Positions 35,632-44,055 of a stretch of 64,000 nt of DNA are shown here, one piece after another; the first letter of the stretch is position 1; each line of letters begins with the position of its first letter. The translations under genes and the position numbers were made by a program. The notes below the pieces were generated by a model, which had not been told where the DNA came from, ran no database searches, and saw nothing but the letters and a program-made list of their open reading frames with translations. This stretch comes from Robertkochia aurantiaca (GTDB lineage: Bacteria; Bacteroidota; Bacteroidia; Flavobacteriales; Flavobacteriaceae), in contig NZ_JAINZS010000004.1 in assembly GCF_020166495.1 (NCBI RefSeq), forward strand, positions 496,001 through 560,000. The letters are read 5' to 3'.

Positions 35632-36534
35632 TTATTCTGTTATACTTATGGTAATTACGGTCCTTCTGTTTTTAGCCCTTCCCGCCCTGGTATTATTATC
35701 GGCTATGGGTTGGGTTTCACCCTCAGAAGCGATGGTGATACGATCGGCAGGAATCCCGTGAGTCACAAAATAATCCCTGACGAAAGCTGCTCTTTTAAGC
35801 CCCAGCTCCAAATTGAATTTTGCGGAACTGCTGTTATCGGTATGACCGATAATATGAAATGTAGCTGTGGTATCCAGATGTATATATCTGGAAATATCGG
35901 CGACCTTTTCCCGTTGCTCTTGAGTAAGTTCAATATCGCTTTCACCATAGTCAAAGTACACCACCAGGGGATTGTCCCTGATCTGTTTTCCCAATGAATC
36001 CACACCTGATGCCTCAGGGAGATCACCCGAGAAACTGAAACCCACCGGCCCGTAGTAGACACTGTCTTTTTTAAGCAGATTTGATGACGGCTTCCCCTCG
36101 TAATCGATCTGAGAGGCCGGTACACCTCTTGCTATGAAATAGTTCTTTATATGGGTAGCTCTTGCGATTCCGAGATTGGGGAATGGAGACCTGTTCTCTT
36201 CATCCTCCCCGAAATATCCGGTAATGGAGATTACCTTTCCGGGATTGGCCTCCAGATAAGCTGCCACCTGATCCACCCCCATCGCTATGCTGTCTGACAA
36301 AGGCCTCATGATGAGGTAATCAGAGACCAGGAAGTTGAAGTTTTGATTGGTGCGATAATCAAAAGATGCCTCAGGGTCACTAAAGACCAGGGGATTGCGC
36401 AATGCCGTGTTCTCTTTTTCCATGGTAGCCGCAGCAGCGGCATTGGGGTTACCACAACAAAGCCACCAATTAAAAAAGGTACCCACGATCAGCGTTAGTA
36501 CGATCCCTACCAGGTAAGTCGACCTTTGCCTCAT
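35632..36534 (-). CDS. OmpA-family protein with tandem OmpA-like domains
   Basis: 300-residue envelope protein with an N-terminal membrane anchor or signal (about 7-25). A first, degenerate OmpA-like domain (about 75-150, GIARATHIKNYFIARGVPAS) lacks the usual peptidoglycan-binding motif. A second, canonical OmpA-C domain covers about 190-298, with IIGHTDNSSSAKFNLELGLK and RAKNRRTVI. The canonical domain binds peptidoglycan. The HhH protein gene follows after 12 bases, so the pair may form one envelope unit. No strong promoter is seen upstream. Confidence 0.85.
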   Translation of the reverse strand: MRQRSTYLVGIVLTLIVGTFFNWWLCCGNPNAAAAATMEKENTALRNPLVFSDPEASFDYRTNQNFNFLVSDYLIMRPLSDSIAMGVDQVAAYLEANPGKVISITGYFGEDEENRSPFPNLGIARATHIKNYFIARGVPASQIDYEGKPSSNLLKKDSVYYGPVGFSFSGDLPEASGVDSLGKQIRDNPLVVYFDYGESDIELTQEQREKVADISRYIHLDTTATFHIIGHTDNSSSAKFNLELGLKRAAFVRDYFVTHGIPADRITIASEGETQPIADNNTRAGRAKNRRTVITISITE

Positions 36535-36687
36535 CTTAAGATGTAGTTTATTTACTCTATTAAATTTACAGAAAATAGTCTGCCCAAGGCCCGGATCATC
36601 GGGAAATTTATAACCAGATCTTTACATTTCGATTTACGGGATGAATTCATCTTTCAAACGACTCTCTGCCTACTCCCGGGGGCAGAT

Positions 36688-36718
36688 AAAAAAAATCACC
36701 CGCTAAGGGCGGGTGATC
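36688..36718 (-). terminator. Terminator after the ALDH7 gene
   Basis: Stem ATCACCCGC / GCGGGTGAT (36695-36703, 36709-36717), five-base loop, followed on the minus strand by a T tract. It is the main feature of the 208-base gap 36535-36742. Confidence 0.82.
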
Positions 36719-36742
36719 TTCAACTAAACTATGTTATCTTGA

Positions 36743-38296
36743 TTACAGGTCGAACTTTATTCCCTGTGCCAGCGGAAGCTCATCTGAATAATTGATGGTA
36801 TTGGTCTGCCTTCTCATGTAGATCTTCCAGGCATCCGATCCGCTTTCACGGCCACCACCGGTCTCTTTTTCTCCTCCGAAAGCACCGCCGATCTCAGCAC
36901 CACTGGTTCCTATGTTTACGTTGGCAATTCCACAATCTGAACCGGCATAAGATAGGAAACGTTCAGATTCCCTCAGATTTGTGGTCATAATCGCAGAAGA
37001 AAGTCCTTGCTTAACACCGTTCTGAATATCAATGGCATTTTCAACATCTCCACTGTACTTCATCAGGTATAATATCGGAGCGAAAGTCTCTTCCTGAACA
37101 ATTTCAAAATGATTTTCTGCCTCGGCTATAGCAGGCTTTACGTAACAGCCGCTTTCATAACCTTCACCTTCAAGAACACCGCCTTCAACCAGCAGCTTAC
37201 CTCCTTCTTCAACTACCTTTTTGAGAGCCGCCTGGTATTTTTCAACAGCATCTTTGTCGATCAGCGGACCAACGTGATTGTTTTCATCCAGAGGATTCCC
37301 GATACGCAGTTGCTTGTAGGCATCGACCAGTGAGTTCTTCACTTCATCATATACCGATTCGTGAATGATCAGTCTTCTGGTAGAGGTACAACGCTGACCG
37401 CAGGTTCCCACAGCTCCGAAAACAGCTCCGATAACGGTCATTTTCATATCTGCATCAGGAGTTACTATAATGGCATTGTTACCTCCCAGTTCCAGCAGCG
37501 ACTTCCCAAGACGGGCAGCAACTGCCTGGGCAACGATTTTACCCATTCTGATCGATCCGGTTGCTGAAACAAGCGGCACACGGCTATCATGGGTCATCAT
37601 TTCACCTACTTTATAATCTCCTGTGATCAAACATGATATCCCTTCCGGCATATCGTTATCCTTGAGCACCTCTGCAATGAGATTCTGACAAGCTACCGCA
37701 GTAAGAGGAGTTTTTTCAGAAGGCTTCCAGATACATACGTCTCCGCAAACCCAGGCGAGTGCCGTATTCCATGACCAAACCGCTACCGGAAAATTAAAGG
37801 CTGAAATAATTCCAACGATCCCAAGGGGATGATACTGTTCGTACATACGGTGACCGGGTCGCTCTGAATGCATGGTAAGACCGTGCAACTGGCGCGAAAG
37901 ACCCACTGCGAAATCACAGATATCGATCATCTCCTGAACCTCACCGAGACCTTCCTGGTAAGATTTACCCATTTCATAAGAGACCAGTGTTCCCAAAGCC
38001 TCCTTATTCTTCCTGAGTGATTCAGCAAATTGCCTTACGATCTCACCTCGCTGAGGAGCTGTAACCGAGCGCCATTTCTTAAAAGCCTTCTCTGCTGTTT
38101 CAACCACTTTTTCATAATCTTCCCGGGTGGTCATCTGTACCGAACCGATAGCCTCTCCGTCTACAGGAGAATAAGAGGTGATCATGTCACCTCCGGCAAA
38201 CCATTGAGAACCGGTCGAAGAACCCTTATTTTCACGTTGAACCCCCAAAGACTGAAGGGCCTTTTCAATATCTTTCACCACAGTCGCTGTTGTCAT
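36743..38296 (-). CDS. Aldehyde dehydrogenase, ALDH7 (antiquitin) type
   Basis: 517-residue NAD-dependent aldehyde dehydrogenase. The catalytic cysteine lies in GAVGTCGQRCTSTRRLIIHE, a wording specific to the ALDH7/antiquitin group, and the glutamate is in LLELGGNNAII. ALDH7 enzymes oxidise alpha-aminoadipate semialdehyde (piperideine-6-carboxylate) in lysine degradation. Here the neighbour upstream is 3-hydroxyanthranilate dioxygenase, so a muconate semialdehyde substrate is also conceivable. A promoter (38334-38364) precedes the gene, so it is not strictly tied to the dioxygenase. Confidence 0.92.
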   Translation of the reverse strand: MTTATVVKDIEKALQSLGVQRENKGSSTGSQWFAGGDMITSYSPVDGEAIGSVQMTTREDYEKVVETAEKAFKKWRSVTAPQRGEIVRQFAESLRKNKEALGTLVSYEMGKSYQEGLGEVQEMIDICDFAVGLSRQLHGLTMHSERPGHRMYEQYHPLGIVGIISAFNFPVAVWSWNTALAWVCGDVCIWKPSEKTPLTAVACQNLIAEVLKDNDMPEGISCLITGDYKVGEMMTHDSRVPLVSATGSIRMGKIVAQAVAARLGKSLLELGGNNAIIVTPDADMKMTVIGAVFGAVGTCGQRCTSTRRLIIHESVYDEVKNSLVDAYKQLRIGNPLDENNHVGPLIDKDAVEKYQAALKKVVEEGGKLLVEGGVLEGEGYESGCYVKPAIAEAENHFEIVQEETFAPILYLMKYSGDVENAIDIQNGVKQGLSSAIMTTNLRESERFLSYAGSDCGIANVNIGTSGAEIGGAFGGEKETGGGRESGSDAWKIYMRRQTNTINYSDELPLAQGIKFDL

Positions 38297-38333
38297 ATTT
38301 GTAACTTTTTAGTTCTGTTTTGTTATATTTTGA

Positions 38334-38364
38334 CGAATGTACAAAAACTTTAGGCAGCTCCCAA
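38334..38364 (-). promoter_or_regulatory. Promoter of the ALDH7 gene
   Basis: On the minus strand TTG (38362-38364), a 20-base spacer, then TACATTCG (38334-38341), one mismatch from TAnnTTTG. An adjacent inverted repeat TTTACCC-N5-GGGTAAA (38366-38384) lies just upstream, between the dioxygenase stop and the promoter. Confidence 0.5.
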
Positions 38365-38390
38365 CTTTACCCAAAAAGGGTAAAAACGAC

Positions 38391-38933
38391 CTACTCTTCT
38401 TTTGATACAAATCGCTGGTCTACCGGCATAACCGTCCCGCAATTATCACAGGTGCGCAACTCTTCACTGTTATAAAAATGCTCAAAATGTTTCAAAAAGT
38501 CCTTTTCGATATCATTCAGCGGAAAATATACCTCATAAAGCTTGTGATTACAATTATCACAAAACCATAAAAGCCCGTCTTTCCCTGATTCATCGAGCCG
38601 CTTCCTTTCAACGACCAGACCGATGGATCCCGGCAGCCTTTCAGGAGAATGAGGAATTTTTGCAGGATGCAGGTACATGTCACCGGGTCCCAGTTCCATG
38701 GTGCTCTTCTGACCGTTCTCCTGTATATGTACTTTTATATTACCCTCTAACTGGTAAAACAATTCCTCTGTTTCATTATAATGATAGTCTTTCCTGGCAT
38801 TGGGCCCAGCCACCACCATCACGATATAATCATCAGAATCTTTATAAAGATTTCTGTTTCCTACGGGAGGTTTCAGCGATTCACGGTTTTGTTCCAGCCA
38901 TTTATTAAGATTGAAAGGTTTTTTAACAGACAT
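38391..38933 (-). CDS. nbaC: 3-hydroxyanthranilate 3,4-dioxygenase
   Basis: 180-residue cupin dioxygenase of the kynurenine route; it opens 3-hydroxyanthranilate to an aminocarboxymuconate semialdehyde. Iron ligands H51, E57 and H95 are in place (YHYNETEE and AKIPHS). The C-terminal rubredoxin-like iron site has C125, C128, C162 and C165 in FCDNC and TCDNC. These positions equal those of the well-studied Ralstonia (Cupriavidus) metallidurans enzyme (from memory). The rest of the pathway (kynureninase, decarboxylase) is not in the window. The product could feed NAD synthesis or catabolism. Confidence 0.95.
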   Translation of the reverse strand: MSVKKPFNLNKWLEQNRESLKPPVGNRNLYKDSDDYIVMVVAGPNARKDYHYNETEELFYQLEGNIKVHIQENGQKSTMELGPGDMYLHPAKIPHSPERLPGSIGLVVERKRLDESGKDGLLWFCDNCNHKLYEVYFPLNDIEKDFLKHFEHFYNSEELRTCDNCGTVMPVDQRFVSKEE

Positions 38934-39005
38934 AATTATTCGAAGTATTAGATCATAAAATTAGCCAATCATAAAAAGAATCGGCGTTAAAAATGAGTTA
39001 TAAAA

Positions 39006-39031
39006 AAAGCCCCGCCAATTGGCAGGGCTTT
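39006..39031 (-). terminator. Terminator after the CAP-domain gene
   Basis: Stem AAAGCCCCGCC / GGCAGGGCTTT with one C/A mismatch (39006-39016, 39021-39031), AATT loop, and a T tract on the minus strand. It lies 20 bases past the CAP gene stop. Confidence 0.8.
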
Positions 39032-39050
39032 ATATTGATATTTTGATGGT

Positions 39051-39542
39051 TTAGGGTATGTTGGCGAACATCTGCACATAATAGACTTCACCGTCGGGAT
39101 TTTTTACAACAGCAACTGCTGTATGGGTGTAGTCACCGATCATGGTGGAATTGTGAGAGATACTCAGTTTCCACTGTTCCACGGTAGCCACCGGATCGTC
39201 AAAATTCCTGGAAATATTCTCGGCTACATCAGTAGCTCCCAGTTTCTCATTAAGAAACTCGGCTCTTTTTACAAATTCGTGATGTGACAGGATCTTATTT
39301 TCGGCCATGTAGTGGGCCAGTTCAAGTGCTTTCTCATAAATAACCTCATCCGGATTAAGCCCGTTCAGGGACTTTTCCACTACGCGGTAATCATTTACCA
39401 GGTCGAGGGTAGTTTCTTCCAGGGTAGCCTTAATTTCAAGTTCACTTTCTGTAAAAACCTGTTCAACTTCATTTTCGGAGGAACAGGATAAATGAAAACA
39501 TACAACAGCCATAACGGCTATTGTTTTAAAAATGCTCTTCAT
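39051..39542 (-). CDS. CAP-domain (SCP/PR-1) lipoprotein
   Basis: 163-residue secreted lipoprotein. The signal peptide ends in HLSC (C20). The CAP domain (about 45-160) has LELAHYMAENKILSHHEFVKRA-type helices, then the second conserved block VEQWKLSISHNSTMIGDYTH with the His that lies in the CAP cavity. Bacterial CAP proteins are extracellular and of mostly unknown role, possibly lipid or peptide binding. The ATG at 39542 is used; one more ATG directly precedes it at 39545. The upstream region shared with the isoaspartyl peptidase gene is rich in palindromes. Confidence 0.86.
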   Translation of the reverse strand: MKSIFKTIAVMAVVCFHLSCSSENEVEQVFTESELEIKATLEETTLDLVNDYRVVEKSLNGLNPDEVIYEKALELAHYMAENKILSHHEFVKRAEFLNEKLGATDVAENISRNFDDPVATVEQWKLSISHNSTMIGDYTHTAVAVVKNPDGEVYYVQMFANIP

Positions 39543-39550
39543 CAATGATA

Positions 39551-39573
39551 TACTTTTTAATGATTAAAAAGTA
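39551..39573. promoter_or_regulatory. Perfect 23-base palindrome upstream of the CAP gene
   Basis: Arms TACTTTTTAAT and ATTAAAAAGTA (39551-39561, 39563-39573) around a single central G, nine bases from the CAP gene start. It looks like an operator or a leader hairpin of that gene. Confidence 0.5.
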
Positions 39574-39640
39574 CATGCTAAGCTTGGGGCTTCGTTAAAG
39601 AGACTAAGTCTTAAAGTTTGGGGGGCTTAATAAAATGACA

Positions 39641-39671
39641 TTGTCTTTTCGACAATAATGGCCTAACTTAG
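39641..39671 (+). promoter_or_regulatory. Promoter of the isoaspartyl peptidase gene, elements inside inverted repeats
   Basis: TTG (39641-39643), a 20-base spacer, then TAACTTAG (39664-39671), one mismatch from TAnnTTTG. The TTG is in TTGTC-N5-GACAA (39641-39655), and the -7 element is inside GCCTAACTTAGGC (39661-39673). Confidence 0.5.
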
Positions 39672-39698
39672 GCATTTTAACAAAAAACCAGAAAAATA

Positions 39699-40772
39699 AT
39701 GAGGAAAATTCTTATGGTTTTCGGTGTAATAACTCTTTTTATAGGATGTAATGCACCCCAGAAATCTGAAAAGGCATCTAATGAGGTGTCAAAGACTCCC
39801 GAAACCAATCCTGAAAACTTTGGTATCGTCATACATGGCGGTGCCGGTACGATTTTAAGAAAAAATATGACCCCCGAGATGGAAGAGGCATACAAAGCCA
39901 AACTGGAAGAGGCTGTAAGAAAGGGATATGAGATCCTCGCTGCAGGAGGATCGGGGCTTGATGCCGTAGAACAGAGTATTCAGGTCATGGAAGAATCTCC
40001 GTTGTTCAATGCCGGTAAAGGAGCTGTTTTCACCAATGAAGGTAAAAATGAGCTGGACGCTTCTATCATGCATGGTAAAACCCTTAACGCCGGAGCCGTA
40101 GCCGGAGTAACAAGCGTAAAAAGTCCGATCGCCCTGGCGCGAAAAGTGATGGAAAATTCAGAACACGTGATGTTTGCAGGAGAAGGCGCCGAAACCTTTG
40201 CGAAAGAACAAGGGCTTGAAATTGTGGATCCTTCATACTTCTATACTGAGAATCGCTGGAAAAGCCTGGAAAGAGCCAAAGAACGTGAAGAGGTCGAACT
40301 GGACCATGACGGACAAGCGAGCCTTTACGATCCGTTCATAAAAGACAGCAAATTCGGAACCGTTGGTTGTGTGGTCCTTGATAAGGAAGGCAATCTGGTA
40401 GCAGGAACTTCAACAGGCGGGATGACCAACAAGCGTTGGGGCCGTGTGGGTGATGCCCCCATAATAGGAGCAGGAACCTATGCCAATAATGCCTCTTGTG
40501 CCGTCTCATCTACCGGATGGGGAGAATTCTTTATTCGCGGGGTGATCGCACATGATATAGCGGCCATGATGCAGTACGGCGGCATATCGCTGCAGGAAGC
40601 TTCCCAAAAGGTCATTCAGGAGAAATTGCCTGAAATGGGAGGAGACGGAGGAATTATTGCCATCGATCACAACGGTAATATCGCCATGGAGTTCAATACG
40701 GCAGGTATGTACAGGGCAGCCATGAACAGCAAAGGTGAATTAACACTGGGTATATACAAGGAGTCTGAATAA
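39699..40772 (+). CDS. Isoaspartyl peptidase / L-asparaginase, Ntn-hydrolase lipoprotein
   Basis: 357-residue Ntn hydrolase of the plant-type asparaginase family (IaaA/EcAIII). It is made as a precursor that cuts itself before the nucleophile T221 in KFGTVGCVVLD, giving alpha and beta subunits. HGGAGT (46-51) opens the mature domain, and TSTGGMTNKRWGRVGD lies in the beta chain. A signal peptide with lipobox FIGC (C17) predicts export and lipid anchoring, unlike the cytoplasmic E. coli enzyme. It removes isoaspartyl residues from peptides or hydrolyses asparagine. A strong terminator follows. Confidence 0.93.
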   Translation: MRKILMVFGVITLFIGCNAPQKSEKASNEVSKTPETNPENFGIVIHGGAGTILRKNMTPEMEEAYKAKLEEAVRKGYEILAAGGSGLDAVEQSIQVMEESPLFNAGKGAVFTNEGKNELDASIMHGKTLNAGAVAGVTSVKSPIALARKVMENSEHVMFAGEGAETFAKEQGLEIVDPSYFYTENRWKSLERAKEREEVELDHDGQASLYDPFIKDSKFGTVGCVVLDKEGNLVAGTSTGGMTNKRWGRVGDAPIIGAGTYANNASCAVSSTGWGEFFIRGVIAHDIAAMMQYGGISLQEASQKVIQEKLPEMGGDGGIIAIDHNGNIAMEFNTAGMYRAAMNSKGELTLGIYKESE

Positions 40773-40794
40773 ACGAACTTCCTTAAAATTCAAT

Positions 40795-40819
40795 AAAGGC
40801 CCTTTGCGGGCCTTTTTTT
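40795..40819 (+). terminator. Terminator after the isoaspartyl peptidase gene
   Basis: Stem AAAGGCCC / GGGCCTTT (40795-40802, 40808-40815), five-base loop, followed by a T tract to 40819. Confidence 0.9.
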
Positions 40820-40838
40820 ATGAGCTGAACCTGCCAAC

Positions 40839-40869
40839 TTTGAATTTAAGGCACTATAAAGTATCTTTA
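40839..40869 (+). promoter_or_regulatory. Promoter of glpK-glpD
   Basis: TTTG (40839-40842), a 19-base spacer, then TATCTTTA (40862-40869), one mismatch from consensus. The leader to the glpK ATG would be about 16 bases. No operator palindrome is obvious. Confidence 0.6.
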
Positions 40870-40891
40870 AGGATATCGACCACAGTTCATT

Positions 40892-42379
40892 ATGCAAAAA
40901 AAATACATCGTTTCCCTGGACCAGGGAACAACCAGTTCCAGAGCCTTACTCGTTGACCGCAACGGTCAGATCTGTGCCATGGCACAGGAGGAATTCACTC
41001 AGATCTTTCCCCATCCGGGCTGGGTGGAACATGATCCGGAAGAGATCTATTCGACCCAGATCAAAGTTTTCAGGGAACTTTTAAAGAAAAACGATGTGGA
41101 TCCCGGCGAAATAGCGGCCATAGGTATCACCAACCAACGTGAGACCGCTGTGGTATGGGACCGGCATAGCGGAAAGCCGGTATACAATGCTATAGTATGG
41201 CAAGACAAAAGAACAGCCGCCTATTGTAAGGAACTTAAAAACCGGGGATTGGAAAACTATATCAGAGATAATACAGGCCTGGTGATCGACTCCTACTTTT
41301 CCGGCACCAAAATACACTGGATACTGAGTCAGGTAGAGGGTGCAAGGGAAAAAGCCGAAAAGGGAGATCTCTTGTTCGGAACCATCGACAGCTGGCTCTT
41401 GTGGAACCTGACCGAAAGAAAGGTGCATGCCACCGACTGTACCAATGCCTCCCGCACCTTGCTTTACAACATAAAGACTTTGCAATGGGATAAAAAATTA
41501 CTGGAAGAACTGGAAGTTCCGGAAACCATGCTTCCTGAAGTCAAAGCTTCTTCAGACCACTTCGGCGAAATGCTCTATGAAGATTATCGAATCCCCATAA
41601 CCGGTATTGCCGGCGACCAGCAGGCAGCTTTATTCGGCCAGGCATGCATCGAAAAGGGAGATGCCAAAAACACCTATGGCACGGGTTGTTTCATGCTGAT
41701 GAACACCGGAGAAAAACCACAGTTTTCTGACCACGGACTTCTGACCACGATTGCCTGGGGCCTGGACGGAAAGACCTGTTACGCCCTCGAAGGAAGTATT
41801 TTTATAGCCGGAGCGGCCATTCAATGGTTGCGCGACAAGATGGAGATCATTGAAAATGCCGAGGAATCTGAAAAACTCGCCATGAGCGTAAAAGGAGACA
41901 ATCCTGTAGTCATGGTTCCGGCTTTTTCAGGCCTGGGCGCCCCGTATTGGGATATGTACGCCCGGGGTGCTGTATTCGGCCTTACCCGTGATACCGACAA
42001 GGCACATATCGTAAGAGCTACTCTTGACAGTCTTGCCTACCGTACCAAAGACATACTTGATGCCATGCAGAACGACGCAGGTATCAAACTGAAGACACTT
42101 AAAGTCGATGGCGGAGCTGCAGCAAACAATTACCTGATGCAATTCCAGAGCGATATACTCGGGGTTCCCGTTGAACGCCCCGTCGATGTGGAATCAACTG
42201 CACTCGGTGCTGCATTTTTTGCCGGCATTGGTTCCGGCTTCTGGAGCCTGGCTGATATATCAGAACAGAAGAAGGTCGACCGGGTTTTCCAGCCCGGTAT
42301 TGACAATACACAAAGGGAGAATCTATACAAAAAATGGAAAAAAGCCGTGGCCAGAACTGCGAACTGGCTCGACGATTAA
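40892..42379 (+). CDS. glpK: Glycerol kinase
   Basis: 495-residue FGGY-family kinase making glycerol 3-phosphate from glycerol and ATP. The N-terminal ATP loop is [16 protein letters not shown] (about 8-23), and the middle landmark [19 protein letters not shown] and [19 protein letters not shown] are the GlpK signatures. Length is standard. glpD follows after nine bases, so both are made together. No glycerol facilitator (glpF) is adjacent, so glycerol uptake must depend on a gene elsewhere or on diffusion. Confidence 0.96.
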   Translation: MQKKYIVSLDQGTTSSRALLVDRNGQICAMAQEEFTQIFPHPGWVEHDPEEIYSTQIKVFRELLKKNDVDPGEIAAIGITNQRETAVVWDRHSGKPVYNAIVWQDKRTAAYCKELKNRGLENYIRDNTGLVIDSYFSGTKIHWILSQVEGAREKAEKGDLLFGTIDSWLLWNLTERKVHATDCTNASRTLLYNIKTLQWDKKLLEELEVPETMLPEVKASSDHFGEMLYEDYRIPITGIAGDQQAALFGQACIEKGDAKNTYGTGCFMLMNTGEKPQFSDHGLLTTIAWGLDGKTCYALEGSIFIAGAAIQWLRDKMEIIENAEESEKLAMSVKGDNPVVMVPAFSGLGAPYWDMYARGAVFGLTRDTDKAHIVRATLDSLAYRTKDILDAMQNDAGIKLKTLKVDGGAAANNYLMQFQSDILGVPVERPVDVESTALGAAFFAGIGSGFWSLADISEQKKVDRVFQPGIDNTQRENLYKKWKKAVARTANWLDD

Positions 42380-42388
42380 AATATTGCT

Positions 42389-44053
42389 ATGATGAATAAT
42401 ATTGAGTTTTCAAACCTTCACCGGGAAGCCCGGGTCAAAAACCTGAAAGAGACACATTTCGACCTGGTGGTTATCGGCGGTGGTATTACAGGTGCGGGTA
42501 TCCTTCTTGATGCTGCTTCAAGAGGACTAAAAACAGCATTGATCGAAAAAAACGATTTTGCTTCCGGCACGAGCAGTAAGTCTACCAAACTTATTCACGG
42601 CGGACTGCGCTACCTGAAACAATTTGATTTCTGGCTGGTTAAGGAAGTCGGTTCAGAAAGGGCTATCGTTCACCAATTGGCTCCACACCTGGTAATTCCT
42701 GAAAAGATGTTATTACCCCTGATCGAAAACGGATCGTACGGAAAGTGGCTTACTTCGGTCGGACTTAAGGTTTATGACATCCTCGCCCAGGTTGAGGGAG
42801 AAGACCAGCGCCAGATGCTGGATGCTTCAAAAGCCATCGAACTGGAACCACTTCTTCCGGAAAAGATCCTGAAAGGAGCCGGGTTCTATGCAGAATACCG
42901 TACCGACGATGCCCGCCTCACCCTGGAAAACATTAAGACCGCTCTGAATTACGACGCAGTTCCAATAAATTATACTAAGGTGACCGATTTCGTTTACGAT
43001 GAAGACGAGATCATCAAAGGAGTCGAGGTCGAAGACCAGGTAAGCGGAGATAACTATTTCATCAAAAGCAACTATGTGATCAACGCCGCGGGGCCCTGGG
43101 TTGACGAATTACGCAGCCTGAACAAGTCGAAGAAAGGCAAACAGCTGCATTTAACCAAAGGAGTTCACCTGGTTTTTCCTCATGAAAAATTACCCGTGAA
43201 ACAATCGGTCTATTTCGATGTCCCAGACGGCAGAATGATCTTTGCCATTCCCAGAGGAAAAATCACCTACGTGGGCACCACCGACACCAATTACAACGAT
43301 AATAAAGATGATGTAAAAACAGACATAGCCGATGCCATATATCTCATCTCGGCCGTAAACAATATGTTTCCTTCCATTAATTTGGAGATGGATGATATTG
43401 TTTCAAGTTGGGCGGGTCTTCGACCCCTTATTCATGAAGAAGGAAAAGCACCCTCAGAATTATCACGTAAAGATGAGATCTTCACCTCTGCCACCGGATT
43501 GCTTAGTATCGCCGGAGGAAAACTAACCGGTTACAGAAAAATGGCCGAGAGAGTGGTCAACAGGGTTGCCGAACTGATGAAAGAAGAAGGAACCGAGATC
43601 AGAGAATGCTATACCGACAAAATTCCATTATGCGGAGGGCCGTGGAAGAGCTTCAGTGAGGTAAAATCATATATCGAAGAGCTTTCATCAAAGATCGAAT
43701 CAAAAGGTCTTAAACCCTATCACGCCCGTTACCTGGTCACCACCTACGGAAAGCAATCTGAAAGCATTCTTACCCTATTTGAAAAATTCGAAGGAGAGCC
43801 GGAAGAACGCATGGTACGTGCCGAATACGAATTTTGCGCCACTTATGAGTGCATACAGAACCCATTCGATTTCTTCGTAAGAAGAACGGGGAGGTTGTAT
43901 TTCGACATTGATAGTGTGAGGAAATATCAGGAGATCATTTTACAGGATCACCAGGAACTATTCGCCGCTGACAGCGAGGCGATCGATGATTTGCGCAGCG
44001 ACCTGAAACATGAGATAGATATGCATTCAAACTTTAGCCTTGACAGAATATAA
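42389..44053 (+). CDS. glpD: Glycerol-3-phosphate dehydrogenase, FAD-dependent
   Basis: 554-residue membrane-associated flavoenzyme oxidising glycerol 3-phosphate to DHAP and passing electrons to quinone. The FAD-binding motif is VIGGGITGAGILLDAASRG (about 29-47), followed by TSSKSTKLIHGGLRYLKQFD, a GlpD signature, and the C-terminal helical cap domain. Two adjacent ATG codons make the exact start uncertain by one residue. It is in an operon with glpK. Its stop is only two bases from that of the convergent gpsA, so the two messages must overlap at their 3' ends. Confidence 0.95.
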   Translation: MMNNIEFSNLHREARVKNLKETHFDLVVIGGGITGAGILLDAASRGLKTALIEKNDFASGTSSKSTKLIHGGLRYLKQFDFWLVKEVGSERAIVHQLAPHLVIPEKMLLPLIENGSYGKWLTSVGLKVYDILAQVEGEDQRQMLDASKAIELEPLLPEKILKGAGFYAEYRTDDARLTLENIKTALNYDAVPINYTKVTDFVYDEDEIIKGVEVEDQVSGDNYFIKSNYVINAAGPWVDELRSLNKSKKGKQLHLTKGVHLVFPHEKLPVKQSVYFDVPDGRMIFAIPRGKITYVGTTDTNYNDNKDDVKTDIADAIYLISAVNNMFPSINLEMDDIVSSWAGLRPLIHEEGKAPSELSRKDEIFTSATGLLSIAGGKLTGYRKMAERVVNRVAELMKEEGTEIRECYTDKIPLCGGPWKSFSEVKSYIEELSSKIESKGLKPYHARYLVTTYGKQSESILTLFEKFEGEPEERMVRAEYEFCATYECIQNPFDFFVRRTGRLYFDIDSVRKYQEIILQDHQELFAADSEAIDDLRSDLKHEIDMHSNFSLDRI

Positions 44054-44055
44054 TA

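Noticed and set aside
38366-38384. TTTACCC-N5-GGGTAAA hairpin after the dioxygenase gene as a terminator
   Set aside because: No T tract after the stem on the minus strand; it may be an operator or nothing.
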